Shown: positions 8,778-16,555 of the stretch, one piece after another
How positions within the stretch are numbered: position 1 is the first letter of the stretch
Layout: each line of letters begins with the position of its first letter
Source of the DNA: Actinomycetes bacterium
GTDB taxonomy: Bacteria > Actinomycetota > Actinomycetes > S36-B12 > CAIYMF01
Assembly: GCA_029781935.1 (NCBI GenBank)
Contig: JAKOVT010000156.1
Span: 1-54,261, forward strand
Direction: 5' to 3'
DNA: 54,261 bases
Position numbers and translations under genes: made by a program
Notes under the pieces: model-generated
The model's input: only the letters and a program-made list of their open reading frames with translations
What the model was told of the DNA's origin: nothing
Databases searched by the model: none

Positions 8778-9461
8778 TCACCGGACGACCCGCAGCAGCG
8801 GGTCGTCGACCTGGTCGACGCCCTGACCCTGCAGGGATGCCACCAGCAGCCGGCTCACCAGCTCCCGCGCCGGGTCGGGGTCCTCGGCGCCGCCGCACAG
8901 CCGACGCCCGAGGGCGCGCTCGGGCCCGTCGAGCATGTCGGCGTGCCCCATCCCTTCGATCACGACGTGCCGGGCCTCGGGCAGGGCGTCGGCGAACGCT
9001 TCGTGGTCCACGGGCTCCGGGGCGCACGGCCCCGCGTGGCCGGCCCCGATCACGAGAGTCGGGACGCCGAGGACGCTGCGGAAGGCGGTCGCCGTGCGCC
9101 GCGTCGGTCGGCGACCGCCGCCGTCGACCGGGTCGACGAGCACGAGGCCCACCACGGCGCGCCGCACGTCGTCGTCGGGCACCAGGATGCGCGCGGCGCG
9201 CAGCGCCGCCTGGCCGCCCCGGGAGTGGCCGGCGAGCAGCACCTGGCGGCCGGCCTCGATGATGCCGTGAACAACGGCCGCAGCGTGGACCGCCTCCTCC
9301 TCCACGCCGTACCTGCCGGTGAGCAGGGCGAGCCGCCCGGGAGCGAGGGAGGGGACCACGACGTCGGCACCCGTGCCGCGCGCCGGAGCGACGACGGCCT
9401 CGTACGCCGTCGGGCTGGACAGGAAGCCCGGGAGCAGCACCAGGGACGTTCCGCCGGTCAC
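8778..9461 (-). CDS. Alpha/beta hydrolase, chlorophyllase-like
   Basis: Probable serine hydrolase of 227 residues with a compact alpha/beta fold. It opens with LVLLPGFLSSPTAYEAVV, which fits the oxyanion-hole strand. The nucleophile elbow is GHSRGG, with the serine the likely catalytic residue, and GMGHADM near the C-terminus supplies the His. There is no signal peptide, so it is probably cytoplasmic. The substrate is unknown; the sequence resembles actinobacterial proteins annotated as chlorophyllase-like or PHB-depolymerase-like. GTG 9461 is chosen with GGAGG 4 nt upstream; GTG 9464 is in frame and only one codon longer. It is divergent from the glutaredoxin-thioredoxin reductase gene across about 90 bp. 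Confidence 0.82.
   Translation of the reverse strand: MTGGTSLVLLPGFLSSPTAYEAVVAPARGTGADVVVPSLAPGRLALLTGRYGVEEEAVHAAAVVHGIIEAGRQVLLAGHSRGGQAALRAARILVPDDDVRRAVVGLVLVDPVDGGGRRPTRRTATAFRSVLGVPTLVIGAGHAGPCAPEPVDHEAFADALPEARHVVIEGMGHADMLDGPERALGRRLCGGAEDPDPARELVSRLLVASLQGQGVDQVDDPLLRVVR
8784..8807 (-). terminator. Possible hairpin terminator overlapping the hydrolase 3' end
   Basis: A perfect 10-bp stem (8784-8793 with 8798-8807) closes an AGCA loop. It overlaps the last codons of the hydrolase and has no T-tract. The same AGCA loop occurs in the stronger terminator at 10782-10813. It could simply be coding sequence. Confidence 0.3.
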
Positions 9462-9551
9462 CACGCCTCCCGTTCTTGGCCGTTCGCGGGACAGCGCGCC
9501 CGCGGCGCGGTCAGAGTCGTGCCATCGATCCCCGCCTCCCTGGAGCTGATC

Positions 9552-10775
9552 ATGCCCGACCCGACGGATCGCCCGCCGCTGGTGGTGTACGGCGCCCCGT
9601 GGTGCCCGGACTGCCGCCGCAGCAAGGCGTTCCTCTCCGAGCAGCGTGTGCCGTTCACCTTCATCGACCTCGAGCAGCATCCCGAGGAGAACGCCGCCGT
9701 CGAGCGATACAACGACGGCAAGCGGATCATCCCCACCATCGTCTTCGCCGACGGTTCGCACCTCGCCGAGCCGACCGACGAGGAGCTGGCCGCGCGTCTC
9801 GGTCTCGCGCGCGACGCGGCGCAGACGTCGTACGACCTGGTCATCGTCGGGGGCGGGCCCACCGGCCTGACGACGGCGATCTACGCCGCGCGCGAGAACC
9901 TGCGCACGGTGGTGATCGAGCGGTCGGCCCTGGGCGGCCAGGCCGGCGTCACGGAGCGCCTCGACAACTACCCCGGCTTCCCGGACGGGATCGCAGGATC
10001 CGAGCTGGCCGCGCGGTTCGTGCAGCAGGCGGAGCGGTACGGGGTCGAGCTGCTGCCCGCGGTGAGCGTGGCCGGGCTGAGCACGATCGACGGCAGGTCG
10101 ATCGTCACCACGTCGACGGGCCAGGACCTCCACGCGGCCGCAGTGCTGGTCGCGACGGGGTCGACCTACCGCCGCACGGGCGCCGAGGGCGAAGGAGATC
10201 TCATCGGCGCGGGCATCCACTTCTGCGCGACGTGCGACGGCCCGTTCTACCGCGGCGCGGCCGAGGTCGTGGTGATCGGCGGGGGCAACTCGGGCTTCGA
10301 GGAGGGACTGTTCCTCACCCAGTTCGCCGAGCACGTCACGATCGTCGTGCGCACCGAGCCCGTCGCCTCCCGGCTGCTGCAGGACAAGGTGGCCGGCCAT
10401 CCGCGGATGACCGTGCTCACCGGCACCGAGACGATCGCGTTCCACGCCGACCAGCACGGCAAGCTCGCCGCCGTGACCCTGCGCGGGCCCGGAGGGGAGG
10501 AGTCACAGCACCCCGCCTCTGCGGCGTTCGTGTTCGTCGGTCTCGACCCCAACACCGGCTGGCTCGGCGGAGCGCTCGAGCTCGACGCCCGGGGGTTCCT
10601 CGTCACCGACCGGATGATGCAGACCTCGGTGCGCGGTGTCTTCGCCGCCGGTGACGTCCGCAGCGGCTCGACCAAGCAGCTCGCGTCCGCCGTCGGCGAG
10701 GGCGCAGCGGCGGCGCTGCAGATCCGCGCGCACATCGACGAGCTGCGCGACGGCGGCAGCGACACGGCGGCCTGA
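9552..10775 (+). CDS. Glutaredoxin-thioredoxin reductase fusion protein
   Basis: Flavin-dependent disulfide reductase of 407 residues with its own glutaredoxin module. Residues 1-90 are a glutaredoxin/NrdH-like domain with active site C18-P-D-C21. From about residue 95 it is a complete thioredoxin reductase: GGGPTG for FAD, redox-active C225-A-T-C228 followed by DG, GGGNSG for NADPH, and GVFAAGDV near the end. Electrons probably run from NADPH through FAD and the CATC pair to CPDC in the same chain, then to an unknown client. The ATG has GGAG 6 nt upstream. It is a stand-alone gene followed by a strong hairpin. The architecture appears in other actinobacteria but is less common than separate trxA and trxB. 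Confidence 0.92.
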   Translation: MPDPTDRPPLVVYGAPWCPDCRRSKAFLSEQRVPFTFIDLEQHPEENAAVERYNDGKRIIPTIVFADGSHLAEPTDEELAARLGLARDAAQTSYDLVIVGGGPTGLTTAIYAARENLRTVVIERSALGGQAGVTERLDNYPGFPDGIAGSELAARFVQQAERYGVELLPAVSVAGLSTIDGRSIVTTSTGQDLHAAAVLVATGSTYRRTGAEGEGDLIGAGIHFCATCDGPFYRGAAEVVVIGGGNSGFEEGLFLTQFAEHVTIVVRTEPVASRLLQDKVAGHPRMTVLTGTETIAFHADQHGKLAAVTLRGPGGEESQHPASAAFVFVGLDPNTGWLGGALELDARGFLVTDRMMQTSVRGVFAAGDVRSGSTKQLASAVGEGAAAALQIRAHIDELRDGGSDTAA

Positions 10776-10781
10776 CGCGCG

Positions 10782-10813
10782 ACGAGGGGCGCCGCAGCAG
10801 CGGCGCCCCTCGT
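10782..10813. terminator. Bidirectional hairpin terminator
   Basis: A perfect 14-bp GC-rich stem (10782-10795 with 10800-10813) closes an AGCA loop. It lies between the convergent reductase-fusion and ScyD/ScyE-like genes. There is no T-tract, as is usual in high-GC actinobacteria. Confidence 0.85.
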
Positions 10814-10822
10814 GCGGTGCGG

Positions 10823-11806
10823 TCAGACGGGCTCGTGGAACGCGGAGTCCGAGACCTTGAGGATCAACCCGGCGAACGACGACACGACGAGCATGCCGTG
10901 TCCGTACTCGGCGTCGGCGGCACCGGGGATGTCGGCGACGTCGATGTCGCCGCCGCGGATCCGCAGCACCTGGTTGGCGACGAGCGACGCGGCGTAGATC
11001 GTGCCGTGCTTGCCGATCGCGAGACCGGTGAGCGGCGGCAGACCGCCCCAGCTGCGCACGATGGCGCCCGTGCGCGGGTTCACCTTCCAGATGTGCCCCT
11101 CGACGAACGCGCCGAGACCGGAGACGTAGAGGTAGCCGTCGGCGCCCATCTCGACATCGGTCGGGACGGGGTCGCAGCCGAAGGTTCCGGGGTCGTTCTC
11201 GGGCTGCGTCGCGCAGGGTCCGGCGTGCGACACGGGGAACACGGTGAGGGTGCGCACGTGGTGGCCGCGCACGACGAGTATGTCGTTCGCGCCGGCGTCG
11301 ACGACGATGAGGCGGTCGCGCAGCTTGAGCACCGAGTAGGGGTTCGACACCGAGTCGACCGCCTGGCTCTGCCCGTCAGGGTTGTGCGCCCGCTCGTAGG
11401 CGAGCGTGTCCACGACGACCTTCGCCGTGCCGTGATGCCCGAGCCGCACGACGCGCGCGGGCACCGCGCCCTCTTCCGGGTTGCCGAGCACCGAGGTCGC
11501 GTAGACGTGGCCGTCGCGGCCCACGTCGACGCCGGCGGCGAAGCCGAGCTTGTCGGTGACGACCCACGACGCACCGGTGCGCAGCTTCACCTTCGAGATC
11601 TGCATCGACCCGATGTCGGCGACGTACAGGGTGCCGTGGGGGCCGAACGCGACGTGGGCCGGCTGCTGGAACCCGGAGGCCAGCACGGTCACCCCTGCCG
11701 GCAACGGCGGAGGCGGCGGGTCTGCCGCCGATGCCGGCTGGGCGGCGAGGGTGGTCGCGGCGAGAGCTGCGGCCGCGATGGCGGGGACGAACAGTCGACG
11801 GCGCAT
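10823..11806 (-). CDS. Secreted ScyD/ScyE-family beta-propeller-like protein
   Basis: Predicted secreted protein of 327 residues. A clear signal peptide ends near ASA (residue 27). The mature part is built of repeated NHL/SGL-like blades with phrases such as AFGPHGTLYVADIGS, GVDVGRDGHVYATS, EMGADGYLYVSG and AIGKHGTIYAAS. Proteins of this kind are annotated as ScyD/ScyE family after a cyanobacterial scytonemin locus, but no scytonemin genes are present here, so the molecular role is unknown. It shares the bidirectional terminator with the convergent fusion gene, and its promoter region faces that of a TetR gene across 259 bp. Confidence 0.85.
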   Translation of the reverse strand: MRRRLFVPAIAAAALAATTLAAQPASAADPPPPPLPAGVTVLASGFQQPAHVAFGPHGTLYVADIGSMQISKVKLRTGASWVVTDKLGFAAGVDVGRDGHVYATSVLGNPEEGAVPARVVRLGHHGTAKVVVDTLAYERAHNPDGQSQAVDSVSNPYSVLKLRDRLIVVDAGANDILVVRGHHVRTLTVFPVSHAGPCATQPENDPGTFGCDPVPTDVEMGADGYLYVSGLGAFVEGHIWKVNPRTGAIVRSWGGLPPLTGLAIGKHGTIYAASLVANQVLRIRGGDIDVADIPGAADAEYGHGMLVVSSFAGLILKVSDSAFHEPV

Positions 11807-12016
11807 GGGACTCCTCAGAGGACGGCGTGCTGGAGAACCGCGCGGCGCGCGATCGGCCGCGCCGGGCGGTGGAACGGGATCGGCCTGTCGGCCGGTCTGG
11901 TGTCGGCGAACGACGTGGGGTGCAGTACCGCGTGCGTGCCAGGACGATCGGGAGGCTACGACCGGCGGATGGAGCCCGCAAGGGTCCGTTTCTCGAGCCG
12001 CTTGTCGCGCCCGCTA

Positions 12017-12044
12017 CATTCACCATCCATCGGATGTTGGAATG
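12017..12044. promoter_or_regulatory. Imperfect inverted repeat, candidate TetR operator
   Basis: CATTC at 12017-12021 pairs with GAATG at 12040-12044, with inner CATCC/GGATG arms around ATC. The repeat is centred about 35 nt upstream of the tetR-type start codon, where an autoregulatory operator would lie. It is also upstream of the divergent ScyD/ScyE-like gene. This rests only on symmetry and position. Confidence 0.4.
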
Positions 12045-12065
12045 CGGCGACGCTAGGGTCGGGAC

Positions 12066-12740
12066 ATGCCGGATGTCAAGGAGCCGCGGGGTGCCGCGAA
12101 AGCGCGTCCGTATCGCTCGGCGGTACGAGACGACCAGGCGCGAGCCACCCGCGCGCGGATCGTGGCGGCGGCGCACGCGCTCTTCCTGGAGCGAGGCTTC
12201 GCGAGCACCTCCGTCGCCGGAGTCGCGGCGGCCTCCGGCGTCGCGCGACCGACGGTCCTCACCGTGTTCGGGACCAAGGCTCATCTGCTCCGCGCCGTCG
12301 TCGACGTCGCGATGGCCGGTGACGACGGCCTGGTGCCGGTCGCCCAACAGCCATGGTTCCAGCCGGTCTGGACCGCCACCGACGGAGGCGCGTGCCTCGA
12401 CGCGTACGCCCATGCCTGCCTGCTCATCGCCCGACGGTCGGCACGCGTCATCGAGCTCGTCCGGCGGGCGTCCGACGAGGGTCCGGAGGTGGCCGAGCAG
12501 TGGGCGCAGCTGCAGACGAACCGGCGCGCCGGAGCGCGCAGCATCGCCCGGCGTGTCCGGGAGCTCGGCGACCTGCCCGGGGGACTCACGCTCCCCCGAG
12601 CCACCGACCGGATCTGGATGCTCAACGACTCCGCCCACTACCTCGCCCTCGTCTCGGACTGCGGCTGGAGCGAGCGGGCGTACGAGGCGTGGGTCGCCGA
12701 GGGACTGCGGGCCGCCGTGCTCGGCGACGCGGGCTCATGA
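12066..12740 (+). CDS. TetR family transcriptional regulator
   Basis: DNA-binding repressor of 224 residues. A basic N-terminal extension is followed by a TetR helix-turn-helix: ATRARIVAAAHALFLERGFASTS, then VAAASGVARPTVLTVFGTKAHLLRAVVD. The C-terminal ligand-binding region has no recognisable subtype. It is divergent from the ScyD/ScyE-like gene and 68 bp upstream of a GNAT gene; either could be a target. The inverted repeat at 12017-12044 is a candidate operator. The ATG follows AGGGTCGGGAC, a weak ribosome-binding site. Confidence 0.9.
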   Translation: MPDVKEPRGAAKARPYRSAVRDDQARATRARIVAAAHALFLERGFASTSVAGVAAASGVARPTVLTVFGTKAHLLRAVVDVAMAGDDGLVPVAQQPWFQPVWTATDGGACLDAYAHACLLIARRSARVIELVRRASDEGPEVAEQWAQLQTNRRAGARSIARRVRELGDLPGGLTLPRATDRIWMLNDSAHYLALVSDCGWSERAYEAWVAEGLRAAVLGDAGS

Positions 12741-12808
12741 CCCACGTCACCCGCTCGGGGCGACGCACAACGGTGTGGCACCGCCGTCGCGGGGTTACCG
12801 TGACGGGC

Positions 12809-13393
12809 ATGACCGTCGTACGCCGGGCCACCGCCGAGGACGAGGCCGCCGCCGTCGCCACCGTGGTCGCCGCGTTCAAGACCGACCCCGCCTGGCAGCA
12901 CATCGTCGGCCACCAGCACGACACGGCGTCGCCGCACTTCGCCCGTGCGCTGTTCCGCTCCCGCGTCGACGCCGGAACGGTGTGGGTCACCGACGACGTG
13001 AGCGCCGTGGCCATGTGGGAGCTGCGCGACGGCGACGCCCCCGTGCACGAGCAGCGCGACGACGTCTGGACCGACTACCGCGAGGCGGTCGGCGAGCAGC
13101 TGTGGGAGCGGCTCGAGGAGTGGGAGACCGCTCTCGACGCCAGCCGCCCCACGCCGCCGTACTGGTATCTCGGCGTCCTCGCCACGCATCCCGACCACGT
13201 CCGCCGCGGCCTGGCCACGGCGGTGATGGAGCCGGTGATGGAGCTCGCCGACCACGACCACCTCGACTGCTGGCTCGAGACGGCGTCGGTCGCCAACCTC
13301 ACGTTCTACGACCGCCGCGGCTTCCACCAGCGGCTGCCGATCGAGGTCGACGGCGGTCCGCAGACCTGGTGGCTGCGACGCCCGCCGGCGTGA
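12809..13393 (+). CDS. GNAT family N-acetyltransferase
   Basis: Predicted acyl-CoA-dependent acetyltransferase of 194 residues. The acetyl-CoA-binding segment is visible as YLGVLATHPDHVRRGLATAVMEPV, and the C-terminal motif LETASVANLTFYDRRGF is typical of the fold. The N-terminus begins MTVVRRATAEDEAAAV. The substrate is unknown. It follows the TetR gene on the same strand, and its stop is only 4 bp from the convergent M14 peptidase stop. Confidence 0.88.
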   Translation: MTVVRRATAEDEAAAVATVVAAFKTDPAWQHIVGHQHDTASPHFARALFRSRVDAGTVWVTDDVSAVAMWELRDGDAPVHEQRDDVWTDYREAVGEQLWERLEEWETALDASRPTPPYWYLGVLATHPDHVRRGLATAVMEPVMELADHDHLDCWLETASVANLTFYDRRGFHQRLPIEVDGGPQTWWLRRPPA

Positions 13394-13397
13394 GCGC

Positions 13398-14264
13398 TCA
13401 GGCCGGAAGCCGGCCGGCCAGGTAGGCGGCCGCGAGCGCGGTGCAGCGGATCGGCGTCTCGCGCGGGTGGCCCGGCACGCCGCACGGCCGCACCGTGCGC
13501 GACGACCGTGGCATCTCCACGGTGAAGGCGACTCCGGACGCGCGCGACGTCGCGGTGTACCAGTCCGTCAGGTTGCCGTGGCACGGGCCTCCGCAGGGCA
13601 CGACGTGCGCCGGGGCGATGCCCGACAGCCCCGAGAAGGTGCGCGCGAGAGCTGCGCGCCGACCGCCGCCGGTCGTGTCGACCGCCTCCGAGAAGCCGTG
13701 CAACGAGATCACGAGGTCGGGCTGCACCAGCGTGAGGAATCGTGCGATCGCCTGCGACTCGGGCTCGCTGAGCGCCCTCGGCCCGCTGCGCGAGTCCCTC
13801 AGGAACTTGTCGGGGAAGTTCGAGTTCAGGTTGACGCCGTGCGAGTTCCATCGGCGACCGATCGCGCCGCCGTCGGGGTTCATGCTGCGCACCGACCAGA
13901 TCACCGCGTCCGCCGCCGGCCGCAGGGTGCGCAGCACGTCGACCGTGAGCGGTCCGGGCCACTCCTCGCCGTGCATCTGCCCGAGCACCACCAGCACCCG
14001 CGGCGCCGCGGCGCGTCCCTGTCGCGTGGCGACGAGCGCGCGCCCGTCCACGGACCGGCCGATGACGCACGAGAGGTCCACCGCAGAACCGCTCACGCGA
14101 CGGCACGAGTAGCCGTACGCCGACGACGAGGCGCTGGTCGGCGCGGTGGTCGGCACCGCCGGCTCGGGGGCCGGGACGGCCCGTGCCGGGGCGGCGTACG
14201 AGGCACCCGCGAGCAGCACCGCGGCGACGACGGACGTCGCGGCGGATCGGAGCGGTCGGCGCAC
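13398..14264 (-). CDS. Secreted M14-family zinc carboxypeptidase/amidase-like protein
   Basis: Predicted exported metallopeptidase of 288 residues. The signal peptide ends near ARA (residue 29). Zinc ligands fit the M14 pattern: HGEE in LGQMHGEEWPG for the HxxE motif, and a later His in ISLHGFSE. The catalytic Glu is probably that in FTVEMPRSS. SMNPDG and NSHGVNLNSNFP are also family hallmarks and recall murein-tripeptide amidases (MpaA type). It may trim peptidoglycan peptides outside the cell; this is inference from the family and the signal peptide. Confidence 0.87.
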   Translation of the reverse strand: MRRPLRSAATSVVAAVLLAGASYAAPARAVPAPEPAVPTTAPTSASSSAYGYSCRRVSGSAVDLSCVIGRSVDGRALVATRQGRAAAPRVLVVLGQMHGEEWPGPLTVDVLRTLRPAADAVIWSVRSMNPDGGAIGRRWNSHGVNLNSNFPDKFLRDSRSGPRALSEPESQAIARFLTLVQPDLVISLHGFSEAVDTTGGGRRAALARTFSGLSGIAPAHVVPCGGPCHGNLTDWYTATSRASGVAFTVEMPRSSRTVRPCGVPGHPRETPIRCTALAAAYLAGRLPA

Positions 14265-14416
14265 CCGACCATCCTGCGCCCCGAGGCGCCCGCCACGACA
14301 CCCCCACGCCGAGGCGTCGTCGCACGGGTCGCCGCGCCGCCGATCTCGACCACCCGCGCGTGCACGCGCCTGCCGCGCATAGGCTCGGCGGGAGCCGACG
14401 AGGTGAGGAGCGCACC

Positions 14417-15124
14417 ATGGCAGCCGAGGAGAACGACCCCGTCTACGGCTCGGTCTACCGCGACGCGCTCGACTACGCCGCCAAGCTGCACCGCCGACAG
14501 TTCCGCAAGGTGCCCGAGGGCGTGGAGCCCACGGTGCCCTACCTGGCCCACCTGCTCGAGGTCTCCGCGCTCGTGTGGCTCGGCGGCGGCGACGAGACGC
14601 AGGCCATCGCCGGGCTGCTGCACGACGCGCTCGAGGACCAGGGGCCGCACACGTCGCCGCGCAAGCTGGAGAAGAAGTTCGGCCCGGACGTTCGACGCAT
14701 CGTCGAGGCGTGCACCGACGGCGCGCCCGGCGTGGTGCGCGACGAGTCGACGTGGCTCGAGCGCAAGGTCGCCCACCTCGCGGAGCTGTACGCGGTCGAC
14801 TCCGACGCGCTGCTGGTGCTCGCTGCCGACAAGGTGTCGAACGCCCGCGCCATCCTCGACGACGAGGCGATCGCCCCGGGCGAGGTCTGGGCCCGGTTCA
14901 ACGCGCCGCGCCAGGCGATCGCCTGGTACTACGACGAGGCCACGGCCGCGCTCGCGCTGCGGCTGCCCGACAACGTCGTGACCCTGCGCCTCGTGCGGCT
15001 CGCGGCGTTGCTCGCCGACAGCGCCGGCGGCACCGATCTGCGCGCGTGCTACGCGGCGATGGCCGACGACGAGTACGAGGACGCGCTGCGCCCCCTGGCC
15101 GAGGCCAAGACCGCGGCCTACTGA
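14417..15124 (+). CDS. HD-domain (p)ppGpp hydrolase-like protein
   Basis: Metal-dependent phosphohydrolase of 235 residues resembling the hydrolase half of RelA/SpoT and small alarmone hydrolases (MESH1-like). Key parts are YLAHLLEVSALV and HDALEDQG, which carry the His and HD metal ligands, and ERKVAHLAEL further on. There is no synthetase domain. Many actinobacteria carry such stand-alone proteins; whether the substrate is (p)ppGpp or another nucleotide is not settled by sequence. The ATG has AGGAG 6 nt upstream. The gene ends in a strong compound hairpin. Confidence 0.85.
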   Translation: MAAEENDPVYGSVYRDALDYAAKLHRRQFRKVPEGVEPTVPYLAHLLEVSALVWLGGGDETQAIAGLLHDALEDQGPHTSPRKLEKKFGPDVRRIVEACTDGAPGVVRDESTWLERKVAHLAELYAVDSDALLVLAADKVSNARAILDDEAIAPGEVWARFNAPRQAIAWYYDEATAALALRLPDNVVTLRLVRLAALLADSAGGTDLRACYAAMADDEYEDALRPLAEAKTAAY

Positions 15125-15130
15125 CGCGCA

Positions 15131-15180
15131 CCCCGCAGGCGGCAGCACCCACCGTGAGGTGGCGGCTGCCGCCTGCGGGG
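15131..15180. terminator. Compound hairpin terminator
   Basis: A perfect 16-bp stem (15131-15146 with 15165-15180) encloses a smaller CCACC/GGTGG hairpin with a GTGA loop. It separates the convergent HD hydrolase and Cys-rich mini-protein genes and should stop transcription from both sides. Confidence 0.88.
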
Positions 15181-15190
15181 CGCGGCCGGA

Positions 15191-15358
15191 TCAGACCTTG
15201 GTCTTGTTGCGGCTGAAGAGCTTCTCGAAGAACGAGGGCTCCGGCGGGCACGCGCAGCGCTGCGACTTCGGCACGCCCTTGAGCACCTGGTCGACATGCT
15301 GGCCGCAACCGGCCCACGTGGCCTTGCCGCACCGGCGGCAGCTCACCTGACGGCACAT
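15191..15358 (-). CDS. Conserved Cys-rich mini-protein (55 aa), possible metal-binding
   Basis: Short protein beginning MCRQVSCRRCGKATWAGC, with Cys at positions 2, 7, 10, 18, 35 and 37 and a basic tail. Very similar small proteins are widespread in actinobacteria, without a firm function as far as I know. The Cys spacing suggests zinc or another thiophilic metal. The ATG has a GAGGAG site upstream. A perfect CsoR-like palindrome (15400-15417) lies 42 nt before the start codon, so expression may answer to copper or to reactive sulfur species. The gene is divergent from a TauE/SafE-type exporter. Confidence 0.8.
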   Translation of the reverse strand: MCRQVSCRRCGKATWAGCGQHVDQVLKGVPKSQRCACPPEPSFFEKLFSRNKTKV

Positions 15359-15399
15359 GGACGGGCACTCCTCACGATCGGGTTCGACGACAGCAGCAC

Positions 15400-15417
15400 T
15401 ATACCCCAGGGGGTATA
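15400..15417. promoter_or_regulatory. CsoR/CstR-like operator palindrome
   Basis: TATACCCCAGGGGGTATA is a perfect palindrome with 8-bp arms and an AG spacer. A GC-tract core with AT-rich ends is the form of operator used by CsoR/RcnR/CstR-family repressors, which sense Cu(I), Ni/Co or persulfides. It lies between a Cys-rich mini-protein and a TauE/SafE-like exporter. No CsoR-family gene is present in the window. Confidence 0.7.
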
Positions 15418-15586
15418 TGCGCCTCGCCACCCGCCGCTCGGACGGCATGAGGACCGAGAGACCGTGGCGGCTTGACCGCCGGCCCCCGCACCGGCAGGTT
15501 GCGGCCGTGCCGTTCCGCTCCCGCATCGTTGACGGCGAGCGCCGCCCGGGCGCCTGGGCCGTCGCGCCGTCTCCCGGGGGTCTGCG

Positions 15587-16462
15587 GTGACCCTGCTCGC
15601 GCTGCTCGTCGTGGGCGCCCTGCTCGGCACGGTGATCGGCATGCTCGGCGGTGGCGGCGGAGTGCTCGCCGTCCCCCTCCTCGTCGCGATCGGAGAACCG
15701 GTGCTGTCGGCGTCGACCATGTCCCTGGTCGTCGTGGGCACCGGCGCAGCGGCAGCGCTCGTGCCGCACCACCGCGCTCGCCGCGTCGACTGGCGCATCG
15801 GTCTGGCGTTCGGGGCGCTGGGGTCGGTCGGCGCGGTGGTCGGCGCACGACTGTCGTCGGTGCTGGCGCCGAACCTGCTGCTGCTCGGGTTCTCGGTCCT
15901 CGTGCTGCTGGGCGCGTTCGCGATGCTGCGCTCCGGACGAGCAGCGCGCCGGCTCGAGCTGGGGCTCGGCGATCCGGTTCGCGAGACGCACCAGGCGCGG
16001 CCCCCTGTCGACGACGAGACGGGGATGCAGCGCCACGAGCTGGTCGCCGGGCTGGCGGACGTCGACGGCTCCGCGTCGGTACCTCCCGGCCCCCCGCTGC
16101 GCGTCGATGCGCGCGTGATCGGGCTGGCGAGCGGGGTCGGGCTCATCCCCGGCCTTTTCGGTGTCGGTGCGGGTTTCGTCGTCGTCCCCGCGCTCGTGAC
16201 GGCGCTGCGCGTCCCGGTGAAGCGCGCGACCGCCACGGCGCTCGTGGTGATCGTCATCAACTCCAGCGTGGCGCTGGCCGCACGGCACGAGCACCTGCGC
16301 GACGTGGGGGCGGCGCTGCAGCTGGCCGCCGTCACCGCCGTCTTCGCCGTCGTCGGTGCGCTGCTGTCGCGCCGCGTCCCGAGCTGGGTGCTGTCGACGG
16401 CCTTCGGCTCGCTGCTGCTCCTCGTCGCCGTCTACACGGTGGTCCGGGCCCTCACGCTCTGA
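15587..16462 (+). CDS. TauE/SafE family sulfite/anion exporter-like membrane protein
   Basis: Membrane permease of 291 residues with two blocks of hydrophobic segments, each with the family's glycine-rich entry: GTVIGMLGGGGGVLAVPLL at the start and LIPGLFGVGAGFVVVPAL in the second half. A hydrophilic loop of about 45 residues joins them. Family members move sulfite, sulfonates or related anions. The start is GTG, about 170 bp past the CsoR-like operator. Where persulfide-sensing CstR has been studied, TauE-type exporters belong to the regulon, so a sulfur-stress role is a reasonable guess. Confidence 0.88.
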   Translation: MTLLALLVVGALLGTVIGMLGGGGGVLAVPLLVAIGEPVLSASTMSLVVVGTGAAAALVPHHRARRVDWRIGLAFGALGSVGAVVGARLSSVLAPNLLLLGFSVLVLLGAFAMLRSGRAARRLELGLGDPVRETHQARPPVDDETGMQRHELVAGLADVDGSASVPPGPPLRVDARVIGLASGVGLIPGLFGVGAGFVVVPALVTALRVPVKRATATALVVIVINSSVALAARHEHLRDVGAALQLAAVTAVFAVVGALLSRRVPSWVLSTAFGSLLLLVAVYTVVRALTL

Positions 16463-16555
16463 GTTCCCCCGACCGGGTGGACGGTGTCGCCCACGACGAT
16501 GGCTAGCCTGGTCGCGTGATCGCGCACTGGGCGCGCGGAGCGGGGAGGTCCCATC

